Part shown: in pieces, positions 44,790 to 53,100 of the stretch
How the letters are laid out: each line of letters begins with the position of its first letter
Numbering within the stretch: position 1 is the first letter of the stretch
Assembly (NCBI GenBank): GCA_030706015.1
Contig: JAUZPI010000003.1
Location: forward strand, 61,508 to 125,507
Source of the DNA: Bacillota bacterium
GTDB lineage: Bacteria > Bacillota > Clostridia > Clostridiales > Clostridiaceae
Reading direction: 5' to 3'
DNA: 64,000 nucleotides
Translations under genes and position numbers: made by a program
The notes under the pieces: model-generated
Seen by the model: the letters and a program-made list of their open reading frames with translations, nothing else
Database searches by the model: none
What the model was told of the DNA's origin: nothing

Positions 44790-44813
44790 TTTATCCCACC
44801 TAATAGGTTAAAA

Positions 44814-45083
44814 TTAGTTTGTTATATTTGTAATCATTTCGAATATCCTATTTGTCAATCCAGTCATAGTGTGCAGCATCCATGTACTTGCTAAAATGCC
44901 CACTAATGCTACTGCTATCAACTTTGGAACAAAGGTCAATGTCTGTTCTTGTATTTGAGTGGTAGCCTGAAAAATACTTATTAGCAGACCTACCACTAAT
45001 GACACTATAAGTATTGGTGCTGCAAGCATTATACCAGTATTAATTGCATCATTTAAAACTTTAATTACCATGTTTTCGCTCAT
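44814..45083 (-). CDS. fliQ: Flagellar export protein FliQ
   Basis: The product is an 89-aa export-gate membrane subunit with two hydrophobic helices (about 15-40 and 50-75) and the family stretch VVGLLISIFQATTQIQEQTL. The start is ATG 45083, 6 nt after GAGGTG. A GTG 9 bases upstream lies inside this site. Length 89 aa equals the usual FliQ length. It lies between fliP and the fliR-flhB gene. Confidence 0.95.
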   Translation of the reverse strand: MSENMVIKVLNDAINTGIMLAAPILIVSLVVGLLISIFQATTQIQEQTLTFVPKLIAVALVGILASTWMLHTMTGLTNRIFEMITNITN

Positions 45084-45101
45084 ATTTTTCACCTCATATC
45101 A

Positions 45102-45890
45102 TTAGGTTACATGAAAACTCTTAATCAGTGAACTTACTATCATATACCATCCGTCAACCATAACAAATAATAAAATCTTAAATGGTAGAGAAATCATAAC
45201 TGGCGGAACCATCATCATACCCATTGACATAAGTACAGAAGAAACAACAAAGTCAATTATTAGAAATGGTACATACAAAAGAAAACCTATAGTAAAGGCT
45301 GTTTTTAATTCGCTGATTGTAAATGCCGGTACTACCACATAAAGTGGAACATTATCTTTTGTTACTTTTCCATCAAGTTTTGCCTGGTCAACAAATAATT
45401 TTAGATCCTTCTGTCTGGTTTGTTTAAGCATAAATTGTCTTAGAGGCTTGGCCCCCTCTTCAATAGCTTGATCTTGACTTATTGTATTATTTACATAAGG
45501 CTGAATAGCATTCTTATTTATCTCGTTATAAGTTGGTGCCATAATAAATACTGTCAAAAATATTGATAATCCAATAAGTACTTGATTTGGCGGTGTTTGC
45601 TGAGTTCCCAATGCATTTCTTAAAAAGCCAAATACAATAATAATTCTTGTAAAGCTTGTCATCATTATTATTATGGATGGCAATAATGTTAGTACAGTTA
45701 GCAATATAAGCATCTTTATATTGTCAACATATTGTTTCGGACTATTAGCCGTATCACCATTTATAGAAACATTAATATTTGGTATAGGCATAGTTGTTGT
45801 ACTGGCAGGTGCAGCTTTAACAGAGGTACCCATGACAAACAATAAGCATATAAACATTAAAACGGGTAAAATAAACTTCTTTTTATTCAT
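45102..45890 (-). CDS. fliP: Flagellar export protein FliP
   Basis: The product is a 262-aa export-gate subunit. It has a cleavable-looking signal peptide (KKKFILPVLMFICLLFVMG, A-x-A region near residue 27), then four membrane helices and a large periplasmic loop. Signatures are ILLTVLTLLPSIIIMMTSF, RNALGTQQTPPNQVLIGL and the C-terminal MGMMMVPPVMISLPFKILLF. The start overlaps the end of fliO by 8 bases, consistent with coupled translation. Confidence 0.96.
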   Translation of the reverse strand: MNKKKFILPVLMFICLLFVMGTSVKAAPASTTTMPIPNINVSINGDTANSPKQYVDNIKMLILLTVLTLLPSIIIMMTSFTRIIIVFGFLRNALGTQQTPPNQVLIGLSIFLTVFIMAPTYNEINKNAIQPYVNNTISQDQAIEEGAKPLRQFMLKQTRQKDLKLFVDQAKLDGKVTKDNVPLYVVVPAFTISELKTAFTIGFLLYVPFLIIDFVVSSVLMSMGMMMVPPVMISLPFKILLFVMVDGWYMIVSSLIKSFHVT

Positions 45891-46251
45891 GATTACCTCC
45901 CTTTCTCATCTTTAGCTTCTCCGTTATCTTTTGATACATTTCATTTAAATCCTTATACTGAGGAACAGCTGTGGTTTGTTGTATTTTACTAAGCTCATCC
46001 TCACCTACATCTAGAAGTATTTCAACCTTACTGCTTGTACTTGAAATTACATATCCCTTTTCTCCAATCTTGACAGTGAATAATGCATTTTCTTTAGATA
46101 AGGGAACACGTTCAAGAATCTTAATATGCTTACCATTTTGAATACTTTGCAGTTTACCACCACCATATTTCAGTGATAAATATATAAGCAGTATTACAAA
46201 AGGTAAAAATACAATAATCTTTATTATAAAAGATACAAGCGTTTCATCCAT
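45883..46251 (-). CDS. fliO: FliO/FliZ-like flagellar assembly protein
   Basis: The 122-aa protein has an N-terminal membrane helix (SFIIKIIVFLPFVILLIYL, about 8-26) and a cytoplasmic small beta domain (IKILERVPLSKENALFTVK). That fold and its place immediately before fliP identify FliO, which stabilises FliP during gate assembly. Family sequence identity is generally low. It lies 13 bases downstream of fliL. Confidence 0.88.
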   Translation of the reverse strand: MDETLVSFIIKIIVFLPFVILLIYLSLKYGGGKLQSIQNGKHIKILERVPLSKENALFTVKIGEKGYVISSTSSKVEILLDVGEDELSKIQQTTAVPQYKDLNEMYQKITEKLKMRKGGNHE

Positions 46252-46264
46252 ATTTTTATCCTTT

Positions 46265-46753
46265 CTATTGGACTAATAAGTCCGAAAAATAGACACTAGT
46301 TATTTTACCATTCTTAAGTGTAGGGTTTACTCTATCTATAATTTGTCTTTTAATATCCTGAACCCCTTTATCAGTAAAATCCGCTGCCTTTTTGTCTCTT
46401 AAGATAGAAATTATAGCATCGCGTATAATAGCCTTCTTTTCTTTTTCAATTTCATCCTTTAACTTACTATTACTTGAACTATAGCCAACTGACACTGTTA
46501 CCTTTAAGAATCTTTGTGCATCAGTATCTGATAAATTAACTATAGTTTCATCTAGTGATGAAGTTTGCTCTTCTAGTGCTGCGACAGTAGTTACTTCTTT
46601 AATATTACCTGAAGTACCTGAAGCTTTTCCTTTATAAATAAAGAAGAAATAAAATAGAAAACTAGCAAACATAACTATCATCAATGCCAAAAGTATGATA
46701 ACAATCAGTCCGCCTTTTTTACCTTCTTTCTTTTCTTTCTTTTTTTCGCTCAT
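46265..46753 (-). CDS. fliL: FliL flagellar basal-body-associated protein
   Basis: The 162-aa membrane protein has a Lys-rich cytoplasmic tail (MSEKKKEKKEGKKGG), one membrane helix (about 16-38), and a periplasmic FliL domain containing FLKVTVSVGY. FliL associates with the stator and influences motor torque. It lies between flbD and fliO, as in other Firmicutes. In many genomes motA-motB precede it, but they are absent here. Confidence 0.92.
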   Translation of the reverse strand: MSEKKKEKKEGKKGGLIVIILLALMIVMFASFLFYFFFIYKGKASGTSGNIKEVTTVAALEEQTSSLDETIVNLSDTDAQRFLKVTVSVGYSSSNSKLKDEIEKEKKAIIRDAIISILRDKKAADFTDKGVQDIKRQIIDRVNPTLKNGKITSVYFSDLLVQ

Positions 46754-46798
46754 TTTTGTATGTATCCTCCTTTAAAAAGCTAATACTATTCTCAATTA

Positions 46799-47005
46799 TT
46801 ATTTCCCATTACCATTAATACCCAAAGCAAATATCCTGCGTTTATAATCAATAACAAGCTGTATCACTTCATCTACTGATTCCTGAACAAGGTACTTTTT
46901 ACCGTTATCTAGTGTTATCACTGTTTCTGGTACCTCTTCTAATTTTTCAATATGATCTGCATTTATTACAAACTCAGCCTGATTTAAACCTGTGAGTTTT
47001 ATCAT
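46799..47005 (-). CDS. flbD: FlbD/SwrD family flagellar protein
   Basis: The product is a 68-aa protein beginning MIKLTGLNQAEFVINADHIE, the FlbD/SwrD family opening, followed by VPETVITLDNGKKYLVQESV. In B. subtilis the equivalent (YlzI/SwrD) raises flagellar power. The start at ATG 47005 lies 7-8 nt after GGAGGT; an extension to 47020 would absorb this site. It lies between flgE and fliL. Confidence 0.9.
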   Translation of the reverse strand: MIKLTGLNQAEFVINADHIEKLEEVPETVITLDNGKKYLVQESVDEVIQLVIDYKRRIFALGINGNGK

Positions 47006-47158
47006 TTTAAATACCTCCACCCATCTTTACGGCGCTATCTCCTGTGGTAGTAATATAACATAAATATTATATAATTTATACAGAATTTTTTCTCCTGATT
47101 TCTTATAAGTTTCTATTTTACCCTAAATAATTTAAGAATTATTCCATTTTAAAACTTA

Positions 47159-47194
47159 GTTTCTAAACCGACTCCAAGGAGCCGATTTAGAAAC
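47159..47194 (-). ncRNA. Stem-loop between flgE and flbD (possible terminator or processing site)
   Basis: GTTTCTAAA..CGACTCC and its near-complement form a stem of about 16-17 bp. On the minus-strand RNA the two imperfect positions are G-U wobbles; on the plus strand they are mismatches. The structure therefore seems to be made by the flagellar mRNA. It lies 28 bases after the flgE stop, with only a short U-rich tail (AAGTTTTAAAA). Confidence 0.6.
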
Positions 47195-47221
47195 ATATAA
47201 AATTCAAAGCATTAATGCAGA

Positions 47222-49837
47222 TTATCTCTTAAGATTAATTATATCCTGAAGTATTTCATCACCAGTTGTTATAGTTTTACTATTTGCTTGGAATGCTCTG
47301 CTGGCAACAATCATGTCAGTAAATTGTTCAGCTAAATCCACATTTGACATTTCAAGCATACCTTGTGACATATCTCCATAACCCTTACTATTATCTTCAC
47401 CTAAAGTTCCTATACCTGATCTAAAGGTTGCATCACCAGAGTTTACAGACATATCATACATGTTCTTTCCTGTCTTAGTCAAGCCCGCAGGATTTTTGAA
47501 AGTAGCCATAGAAATCTGTCCTAGAGCTGCAACCCTGCCGTCCTCTAAAGTAGCAGTAATGATACCGTCTTTACTAATAGTAAAATTTGTTACTCTTAAA
47601 TCCTTACCTGTAGTTGCGTCATGAACCTTATCAGGAATTCTTAGACTCTTTAGGCTAGTGTCAAAGGAGTTCATTGTCTTAGTTCCATCTACGAAATTAA
47701 TTACTCCATCATTATCAACACTCTGAACAGGAGTACCCCCTGCTACAAGTTCTGATGCGGTATTGTTAATAGTTAATGGAGAATTTTGTGAAGCATTTAC
47801 TGTTTGATTAATTCCCTTTGCAGCGAGAGCAGTATTAATTTTTGATTTAATTTGAGCTGGATCTACTACTACGCCAGGAGTTACAAAATCTCCATTGATT
47901 ATTATTCTTTTACTAGCTTCATCTACTGTAGCTGAGGTTGGCGTACCAGCTGCTACTGTTCCTAGCTGAACTGTATAACCATTTAATTCTGTACCTGTTG
48001 CGAAAGAAAAATGATATCCCGCAACATCAAAACCACCAGGTGAGGCAGCAGTTGTTCCACCAGCAACTGTATCTGAATTTGCGTTAGAAATCATAGCTGG
48101 CGTTCCAGTTACACTAACAGATTGTAAGGTAATACCAGCAGCATTAAGTCCGTTTTGAATATCAGTTGCAATTTGATTTTTATCAATCGCACCAGGATTA
48201 GTGAAATCACCACTTATTTTTATAATACGCTTAGTTGAATCAACCGTAGCACTTCCAGTTCCATTAGTAATATCTCCGTAAACTATAGTATAATTATTAA
48301 GTGATTCAAAAGTGGTTGCAGTATTTGGAAAAGTAAAACTAAAGTTCATACCCTTATAGTTAACACTTGCTTTATTACTTTGGTCAGCACCACCTGAGAA
48401 AACCTGTGAATTAGTACCATTTGCTGGAGTTCCAGTAATTGTAGCTGCTTGAGCTCCTGTAAGTCCAAAATAATTGTTAAAATTAGTTTGAATATCTGCA
48501 GGATTTCCGTTGTAGGATATAGTTATCTTACCATTACTTGCAGATATAGAACTGGTATTCATTGGTAATGAAGTATCGTTTTTAACATCTACGCTATAGT
48601 TATTAATCACTGATGTTTTTCCAGGGGTAATAGTCAATCCACCTACAACATATGTGGAAGGTGATGGAGCCACTGCATCTTTTCCACCGCTTATAGTATC
48701 TGATGGAAGAAAGCTAATTGGCGAACCTGTTACTGTAATTTGAGCTCCAGCAGGTAGATTTGTTGCATTATTTATAACCTTCTGAAGTGCATCAGCAGTT
48801 ACCATGTTAGCATCGTCAAAATCACCATTTATTGTTATAACATTATTAGTAGTATCTACAGTAGCTGAGAGTGCTGGGCTTTGTCCTGGACTAATGTCTC
48901 CCAATTTGATACTATATCCATTTAATACATTTCCTTTTCCAAAGGAGAAATTAAATCCAGCAAGTGAAACATCTCCTGGAGCGGTATCATCTGTACCACC
49001 GCTAATCTTGTCATTAGAAGTTATTCCAGTAATTTGCGTTGCAGTACCATTTACAATAGCAGTTTGTCCTATACCCGCTTGAGATAAAGCATTATTTATA
49101 GCCTTTTGTGCTGCATCAGAGCTTATACCGTTGTCAGATGCGAAATCACCATTTAATGTAATTACTTTATTTGCTTTATCCACAGAAGCTGAAGCAACTG
49201 TACCTGCACCTACAGTTCCTAGAATAACTTTATATCCATTTAACTGTGACCCTGGTCCAAATTGAACCTTAAATCCTCTAAGATTAACTACCTGAGGTTC
49301 TTTTTCTGTTGGAGCCATGGAAGTATCATCATTGGATAGTGAATAACCCATTATTCTATATCCATCAGAATTTAAAAGATTTCCTTCGCTATCTAATGTA
49401 AAGGCACCATCTCTGCCGTAACTTAGTGCTACTCCAGACTTTGTTAAAGAAGTGGTATCTGCATTGTGAGTACCTGCTTGTTGATTTATGTTTATAGTGT
49501 TGTCTTGGAATACAGATGGTCCTTTTCCAACAACAAAATAGCCATCACCATCTATAGCCACATCTAAACTTCTGCTTGTAGGCTGCATATTACCTTGCTT
49601 GGTTACTGTATCAATACCTGCAACTTGAGTACCAAGTCCTATTTGCGCGGCATTGGTTCCACCCTGATTGACAGTAGGAGCCCCTGCATTATTTACAGTT
49701 TGACTTAACATATCTTCAAAACGAACTCTTGATGATTTGAATGCCGTAGTTTGGGAGTTTGCTATATTATTACCGATAACGTCTAGTTTAGTTTGGTTAG
49801 CTTGCATCCCTGAAATACCTGAATATAAATCTCTCAT
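47222..49837 (-). CDS. flgE: Flagellar hook protein FlgE, enlarged by five internal repeats
   Basis: The hook subunit is exported by the flagellar secretion system. The N-terminal D0/D1 begins MRDLYSGISGMQANQTKLDV, with IGNNIANSQTTAFKSSR and LDVAIDGDGYFVV following. The C-terminal D0 ends LAEQFTDMIVASRAF and TGDEILQDIINLKR. Typical FlgE is about 300-450 aa; this is 871 aa. The extra mass is five tandem domain-like units of about 95-105 aa (about 188-281, 291-386, 396-484, 493-594, 603-702). Each carries a (L/I)N(G/N)Y strand, an INGDF-like strand and an SGG or AGG turn. The reading frame is uninterrupted. They probably form surface-exposed D2/D3-type domains of the hook. Confidence 0.93.
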   Translation of the reverse strand: MRDLYSGISGMQANQTKLDVIGNNIANSQTTAFKSSRVRFEDMLSQTVNNAGAPTVNQGGTNAAQIGLGTQVAGIDTVTKQGNMQPTSRSLDVAIDGDGYFVVGKGPSVFQDNTININQQAGTHNADTTSLTKSGVALSYGRDGAFTLDSEGNLLNSDGYRIMGYSLSNDDTSMAPTEKEPQVVNLRGFKVQFGPGSQLNGYKVILGTVGAGTVASASVDKANKVITLNGDFASDNGISSDAAQKAINNALSQAGIGQTAIVNGTATQITGITSNDKISGGTDDTAPGDVSLAGFNFSFGKGNVLNGYSIKLGDISPGQSPALSATVDTTNNVITINGDFDDANMVTADALQKVINNATNLPAGAQITVTGSPISFLPSDTISGGKDAVAPSPSTYVVGGLTITPGKTSVINNYSVDVKNDTSLPMNTSSISASNGKITISYNGNPADIQTNFNNYFGLTGAQAATITGTPANGTNSQVFSGGADQSNKASVNYKGMNFSFTFPNTATTFESLNNYTIVYGDITNGTGSATVDSTKRIIKISGDFTNPGAIDKNQIATDIQNGLNAAGITLQSVSVTGTPAMISNANSDTVAGGTTAASPGGFDVAGYHFSFATGTELNGYTVQLGTVAAGTPTSATVDEASKRIIINGDFVTPGVVVDPAQIKSKINTALAAKGINQTVNASQNSPLTINNTASELVAGGTPVQSVDNDGVINFVDGTKTMNSFDTSLKSLRIPDKVHDATTGKDLRVTNFTISKDGIITATLEDGRVAALGQISMATFKNPAGLTKTGKNMYDMSVNSGDATFRSGIGTLGEDNSKGYGDMSQGMLEMSNVDLAEQFTDMIVASRAFQANSKTITTGDEILQDIINLKR
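47732..49276 (-). repeat. Five degenerate repeats of about 300 bp inside flgE
   Basis: Landmarks of the five units are LNGYKVILG, LNGYSIKLG, INNYSVDVK, LNNYTIVYG and LNGYTVQLG, at residues about 199, 305, 411, 513 and 618. They are followed in four units by a conserved (L/I)NGDF or ISGDF strand and an SGG/AGG turn. Unit 3 is the most divergent. Confidence 0.85.
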
Positions 49838-49944
49838 GTTTTACCCTCCAATTTTTTATCTCAACGATTTTTTATATTGATGTGCAATAACTATCTCTGC
49901 TTCTTTCGCTCCACAGGATAAGACTCCCTCTGAAAGGTCCAGCC

Positions 49945-50337
49945 TTACAATATTACTACACTATCTATGTTTGTAAATATATTCCCTTTAGCACTGTCCT
50001 TGTCCACTACTGTAATAACAGTTCTATTTTTTATACTGGTTACTAATGCAGTATCCTTATAAAATATCACTGATTCATTACAACCCTTTTGCTCTGCCTT
50101 ATTAATAGCATCATTTATTTTTTTCATATCATTTTCATCAAAACTTATGTTTCTTGCTGTTAATCTATCGACAGCATGATTGGACATTGCAAATTGTTCC
50201 TTACTGTTTATACTCTTTTTTAAAACCTCTGCAAAAGACTCTCCAGTTTTCTTCTGAGGTTTTGTGCTTGAATTATAATCATAATCTAAGGGTAAGCCTA
50301 CCTGGTACAACTTACCATTTACTACTCTGTACCCCAT
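49945..50337 (-). CDS. Flagellar operon protein, TIGR02530 family
   Basis: The 130-aa protein begins MGYRVVNGKLYQVG and contains FAMSNHAVDRLTARNISFDE, matching the TIGR02530 flagellar operon family that sits between flgD and flgE in Firmicutes. Its function is unknown. The start is uncertain: ATG 50337 is used here, but a GTG at 50346 overlaps the flgD stop as GTGA and could be coupled. Neither has a clear Shine-Dalgarno. Confidence 0.85.
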   Translation of the reverse strand: MGYRVVNGKLYQVGLPLDYDYNSSTKPQKKTGESFAEVLKKSINSKEQFAMSNHAVDRLTARNISFDENDMKKINDAINKAEQKGCNESVIFYKDTALVTSIKNRTVITVVDKDSAKGNIFTNIDSVVIL

Positions 50338-50342
50338 GCGTA

Positions 50343-50861
50343 TCACGTATTACTGCTTGTATTATTAGAAGATGAATCCTCATCAAGTGACGGGTCATAA
50401 TCTGAAGCATTGACATTTATAAGTTTGTTAAAGTCAAAGGCCTTTACAACCGATTTACCATTTTCCGTAACCTGAACTTTTAATGAAATACTATCACCAT
50501 TTTTATTTGCGCTTTTTACTACACCACTGTAATTGATTCCGTTTGAATCCTGAACATTAAGGGTAACATTTTTTCCAATAAGGGAAGAAGCTGAATTTAA
50601 GGACATTGTACCATTTAAATTAGCCATTTGCTCCAGTGAAGTAAATTGAGCTAACTGGGAAATATATTTAGTTGGGTCATTGTCCGAACTTGACGGATCT
50701 TGGTTTGATAATTCAGCTGATAAGATTTTTAAAAAAGAGTTTTTATCCATACTATCGCTCTTATCAACTATCTTTGTACCTCTTTGAGTAGCTCCAACTT
50801 GAGATGCCTGCGATGCAGTATAACCTGTCAAAATTGAAGAACTATCACTTGTGGCTGCCAT
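50343..50861 (-). CDS. flgD: Flagellar hook capping protein FlgD
   Basis: This 172-aa cap protein is needed to polymerise hook subunits and is exported by the flagellar system. It has the FlgD N-terminal signature NSFLKILSAELSNQDPSSSD and a second block, KYISQLAQFTSLEQMANLNG. The C-terminal part is short and Ser/Asn rich (DEDSSSNNTSSNT), so the FlnD4-type domain is minimal. It lies between fliK and the TIGR02530 gene. Confidence 0.93.
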   Translation of the reverse strand: MAATSDSSSILTGYTASQASQVGATQRGTKIVDKSDSMDKNSFLKILSAELSNQDPSSSDNDPTKYISQLAQFTSLEQMANLNGTMSLNSASSLIGKNVTLNVQDSNGINYSGVVKSANKNGDSISLKVQVTENGKSVVKAFDFNKLINVNASDYDPSLDEDSSSNNTSSNT

Positions 50862-50873
50862 TTTACACCCCTC

Positions 50874-52625
50874 CTATGCTAAAATATTTATATTACTGTC
50901 ATCATATATATTTTCTTCCTTTGATGTCACATCATCAATCTCTTCAAGCTTTAATTGTGATGATGAATTTTTTCCGTTTTCATTTTGCTCTTTACCTTGT
51001 CTATTAAATTCTCCACTAAAGAAAGTAGTATCACCCTGATAGATATTGATACTAACATTTTGAATTACATTACCTTGGTTACCTAATTGGTTATTGATTT
51101 CACTTAAGTGAGCAGATAACAATTGATAAGTTTCTTTATTATTAGCAGTTATATTTGCTCGCATTATGCCATTTTCCATTGTAAGTTTTATCACAACTTC
51201 TCCCAGTTCTTTAGGTACCAGTCTTACAGTAAGTTCTTTCATATTATTAATTTCCATATATTTAACAACTTTGATTACATCATTGGTTAAATTATTTTTG
51301 TTAATAGTGGTATCAACAGCATCAACTGCTATATTTACCTTATTAAGCTCACTGCTTTGCTGGCTTATAAATTGAACTGCTTTATTTATTTCACTTTTCT
51401 TGTCAGAATTATCCGTAGAGGATAAAAGACTTTTCAAAAATTTATCTTCCTTAGACTCTTCATTTTTGCTACTTTCTTTCCCAGTTGGTTGGTTACTTAC
51501 TACTTGTGTTACTTCTTGTTTAGTATTAACTTGTTTCACTGGGAACTTATCCCCAACTGAATTATTGCTTTCTTCCTGAAGTTGAGGTCGTTTATCTTTA
51601 AGAATTGCATTTAACTGATTAAGTCCCGCAGTTTTTACTAAAGTAGTATCTGAACTATCCACTTTAGCATTAGTTTCCTTTATTGCATTCTGTACTAAAC
51701 TTTTTAATTGCTCTGCAAGCTTATCTTTGTCCTCTGGCTGCATTTGTGTGAATTGTTCATCTAATATCTTTTTTATTTGATTATCCAAGGTATCTTGAAT
51801 AGCCAAAGCATTCAAATTGAAACTTTTAGCATCACCATTATTATTTGTGCTCGCTTTTGTCAAACTATCTTTGATTATATTAGTAAGCTTTTGAACTATA
51901 TTAGTGATAACATCATTTTTGTTAGCTATATTATCGTTATTCTTGTCCAACTGATTTGTGTTAAGGCATTGTGTTATTGCTTGAGATAATGCTAATAATA
52001 ACTGTTCCAAATTAATATTAGATTTTTTCCCATCATCTTTTGTAGATAAATCAGGAAGTTCTTCATTCTTAATAGATTTTTTCAATTTATCTGCCAAATC
52101 AGTAGTTTGTTCATTGGAGTTCATTGATTTTAAAGTATTTATTAGAGTTTTTAAATCAACATTTTTACCATCAGTGGTCATATTGTTCATTAAAGCTGAA
52201 AAATCAACTCTAGCATCAATTTTTCCATCTTTTATATTAGATAATATGTCTTTTTTATTATTAGGTAATATGTCGTTGGTGAAAGCTTCAATTTTCTCCG
52301 CTTTTTTAGAAGCATTGGCAGCTCCTATTTCTTTTTTTGTATCTTTAACATTTTTATCATCATTACTATTCTGATCTTTAACATCAGCAGTATTTTTGTT
52401 TTCATTCTGAACAGTATCGGTTGATATTTCAGCTTTTTCATCGTCCTGTTTTTTATCACAATTCAAACTTTCGCTATCCTTAGGTGTCTTACTATTATCA
52501 TCTTGTGAAACTGTAGCCTTTTTTAGTGCACTATTAAAACTAGAATCACTAGCTTTTTCAGTAGTAATACTTTTGTCTACAGTACTTATTAAGGAACTTG
52601 TAGTACTTAAACTCCCTACATTCAC
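50874..52625 (-). CDS. fliK: Flagellar hook-length control protein FliK
   Basis: FliK is the exported molecular ruler that sets hook length and switches export specificity. The 583-aa protein has a low-complexity Asp/Lys/Asn/Ser-rich N-terminal region (about 1-400). The C-terminal FliK domain (about 440-525) contains KELTVRLVPKELGEVVIKL and YQLLSAHLSEINNQLGNQG. It starts at GTG 52625 after GGAGGTGAG. The long disordered ruler segment is typical of the family. Confidence 0.93.
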   Translation of the reverse strand: MNVGSLSTTSSLISTVDKSITTEKASDSSFNSALKKATVSQDDNSKTPKDSESLNCDKKQDDEKAEISTDTVQNENKNTADVKDQNSNDDKNVKDTKKEIGAANASKKAEKIEAFTNDILPNNKKDILSNIKDGKIDARVDFSALMNNMTTDGKNVDLKTLINTLKSMNSNEQTTDLADKLKKSIKNEELPDLSTKDDGKKSNINLEQLLLALSQAITQCLNTNQLDKNNDNIANKNDVITNIVQKLTNIIKDSLTKASTNNNGDAKSFNLNALAIQDTLDNQIKKILDEQFTQMQPEDKDKLAEQLKSLVQNAIKETNAKVDSSDTTLVKTAGLNQLNAILKDKRPQLQEESNNSVGDKFPVKQVNTKQEVTQVVSNQPTGKESSKNEESKEDKFLKSLLSSTDNSDKKSEINKAVQFISQQSSELNKVNIAVDAVDTTINKNNLTNDVIKVVKYMEINNMKELTVRLVPKELGEVVIKLTMENGIMRANITANNKETYQLLSAHLSEINNQLGNQGNVIQNVSINIYQGDTTFFSGEFNRQGKEQNENGKNSSSQLKLEEIDDVTSKEENIYDDSNINILA

Positions 52626-52641
52626 TTATTCTCACCTCCTT

Positions 52642-53082
52642 TCATAGTACTTCATGATTGGCTCTAATATAAGCATACAAAGCAAATTCGTCATTATTTC
52701 GCTGCTCAATATCTGCTTGTTCCTTATTAAACTGAAGAAGCTGTTTTTCCTTTAGGACTTCAACAGTCTTTCTTTCAACTTGTTTCTGCTTCAATTCTAA
52801 ACGCTTCTCTTCTAATTTTTTTTCCTTTTGTTCAAGTTCACTGGTAAGATCATTTATACTGAAACTTAAGGCATTTAAATAATGCTGTCTAATCTTTTGT
52901 TCTACTACTGAGCCTTCTGTTAATATACTAGTGAATTTTTTATAATTATCAACCATAGTATTAAGCTTGTTTTCAACTGAAAGTTTTTCCTCTTGTGCAA
53001 TTTTAAATGCCCTTTTACTTTCTTCTTCCTTATCTAGTCTGATATCTAACAACTTTTGAAGTTTAAAATTAAAACTGGCCAT
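52642..53082 (-). CDS. fliJ: Flagellar export chaperone FliJ
   Basis: The 146-aa protein is almost entirely a two-helix coiled coil (KLQKLLDIRLDKEEESKRAF start; ELEQKEKKLEEKRLELKQKQ). It is the soluble stalk that helps FliI and FlhA in export. Identity rests on size, coiled coil, and place directly after fliI. The start ATG follows AAGAGGTG. Confidence 0.92.
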   Translation of the reverse strand: MASFNFKLQKLLDIRLDKEEESKRAFKIAQEEKLSVENKLNTMVDNYKKFTSILTEGSVVEQKIRQHYLNALSFSINDLTSELEQKEKKLEEKRLELKQKQVERKTVEVLKEKQLLQFNKEQADIEQRNNDEFALYAYIRANHEVL

Positions 53083-53100
53083 ATAATCACCTCTTAAGTA

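Noticed and set aside
47021..47221. Region between flbD and flgE considered for a c-di-GMP riboswitch
   Set aside because: No GEMM core was seen; only the flgE-side stem-loop is structured. No such core was seen upstream of the flagellin, fliB or flgB genes either.
49838..49944. 107-base gap between flgE and the TIGR02530 gene considered as structured RNA
   Set aside because: A few possible pairings (TGTG/CACA, CTTATC/GATAG) were seen, but no compelling stem or known RNA motif.
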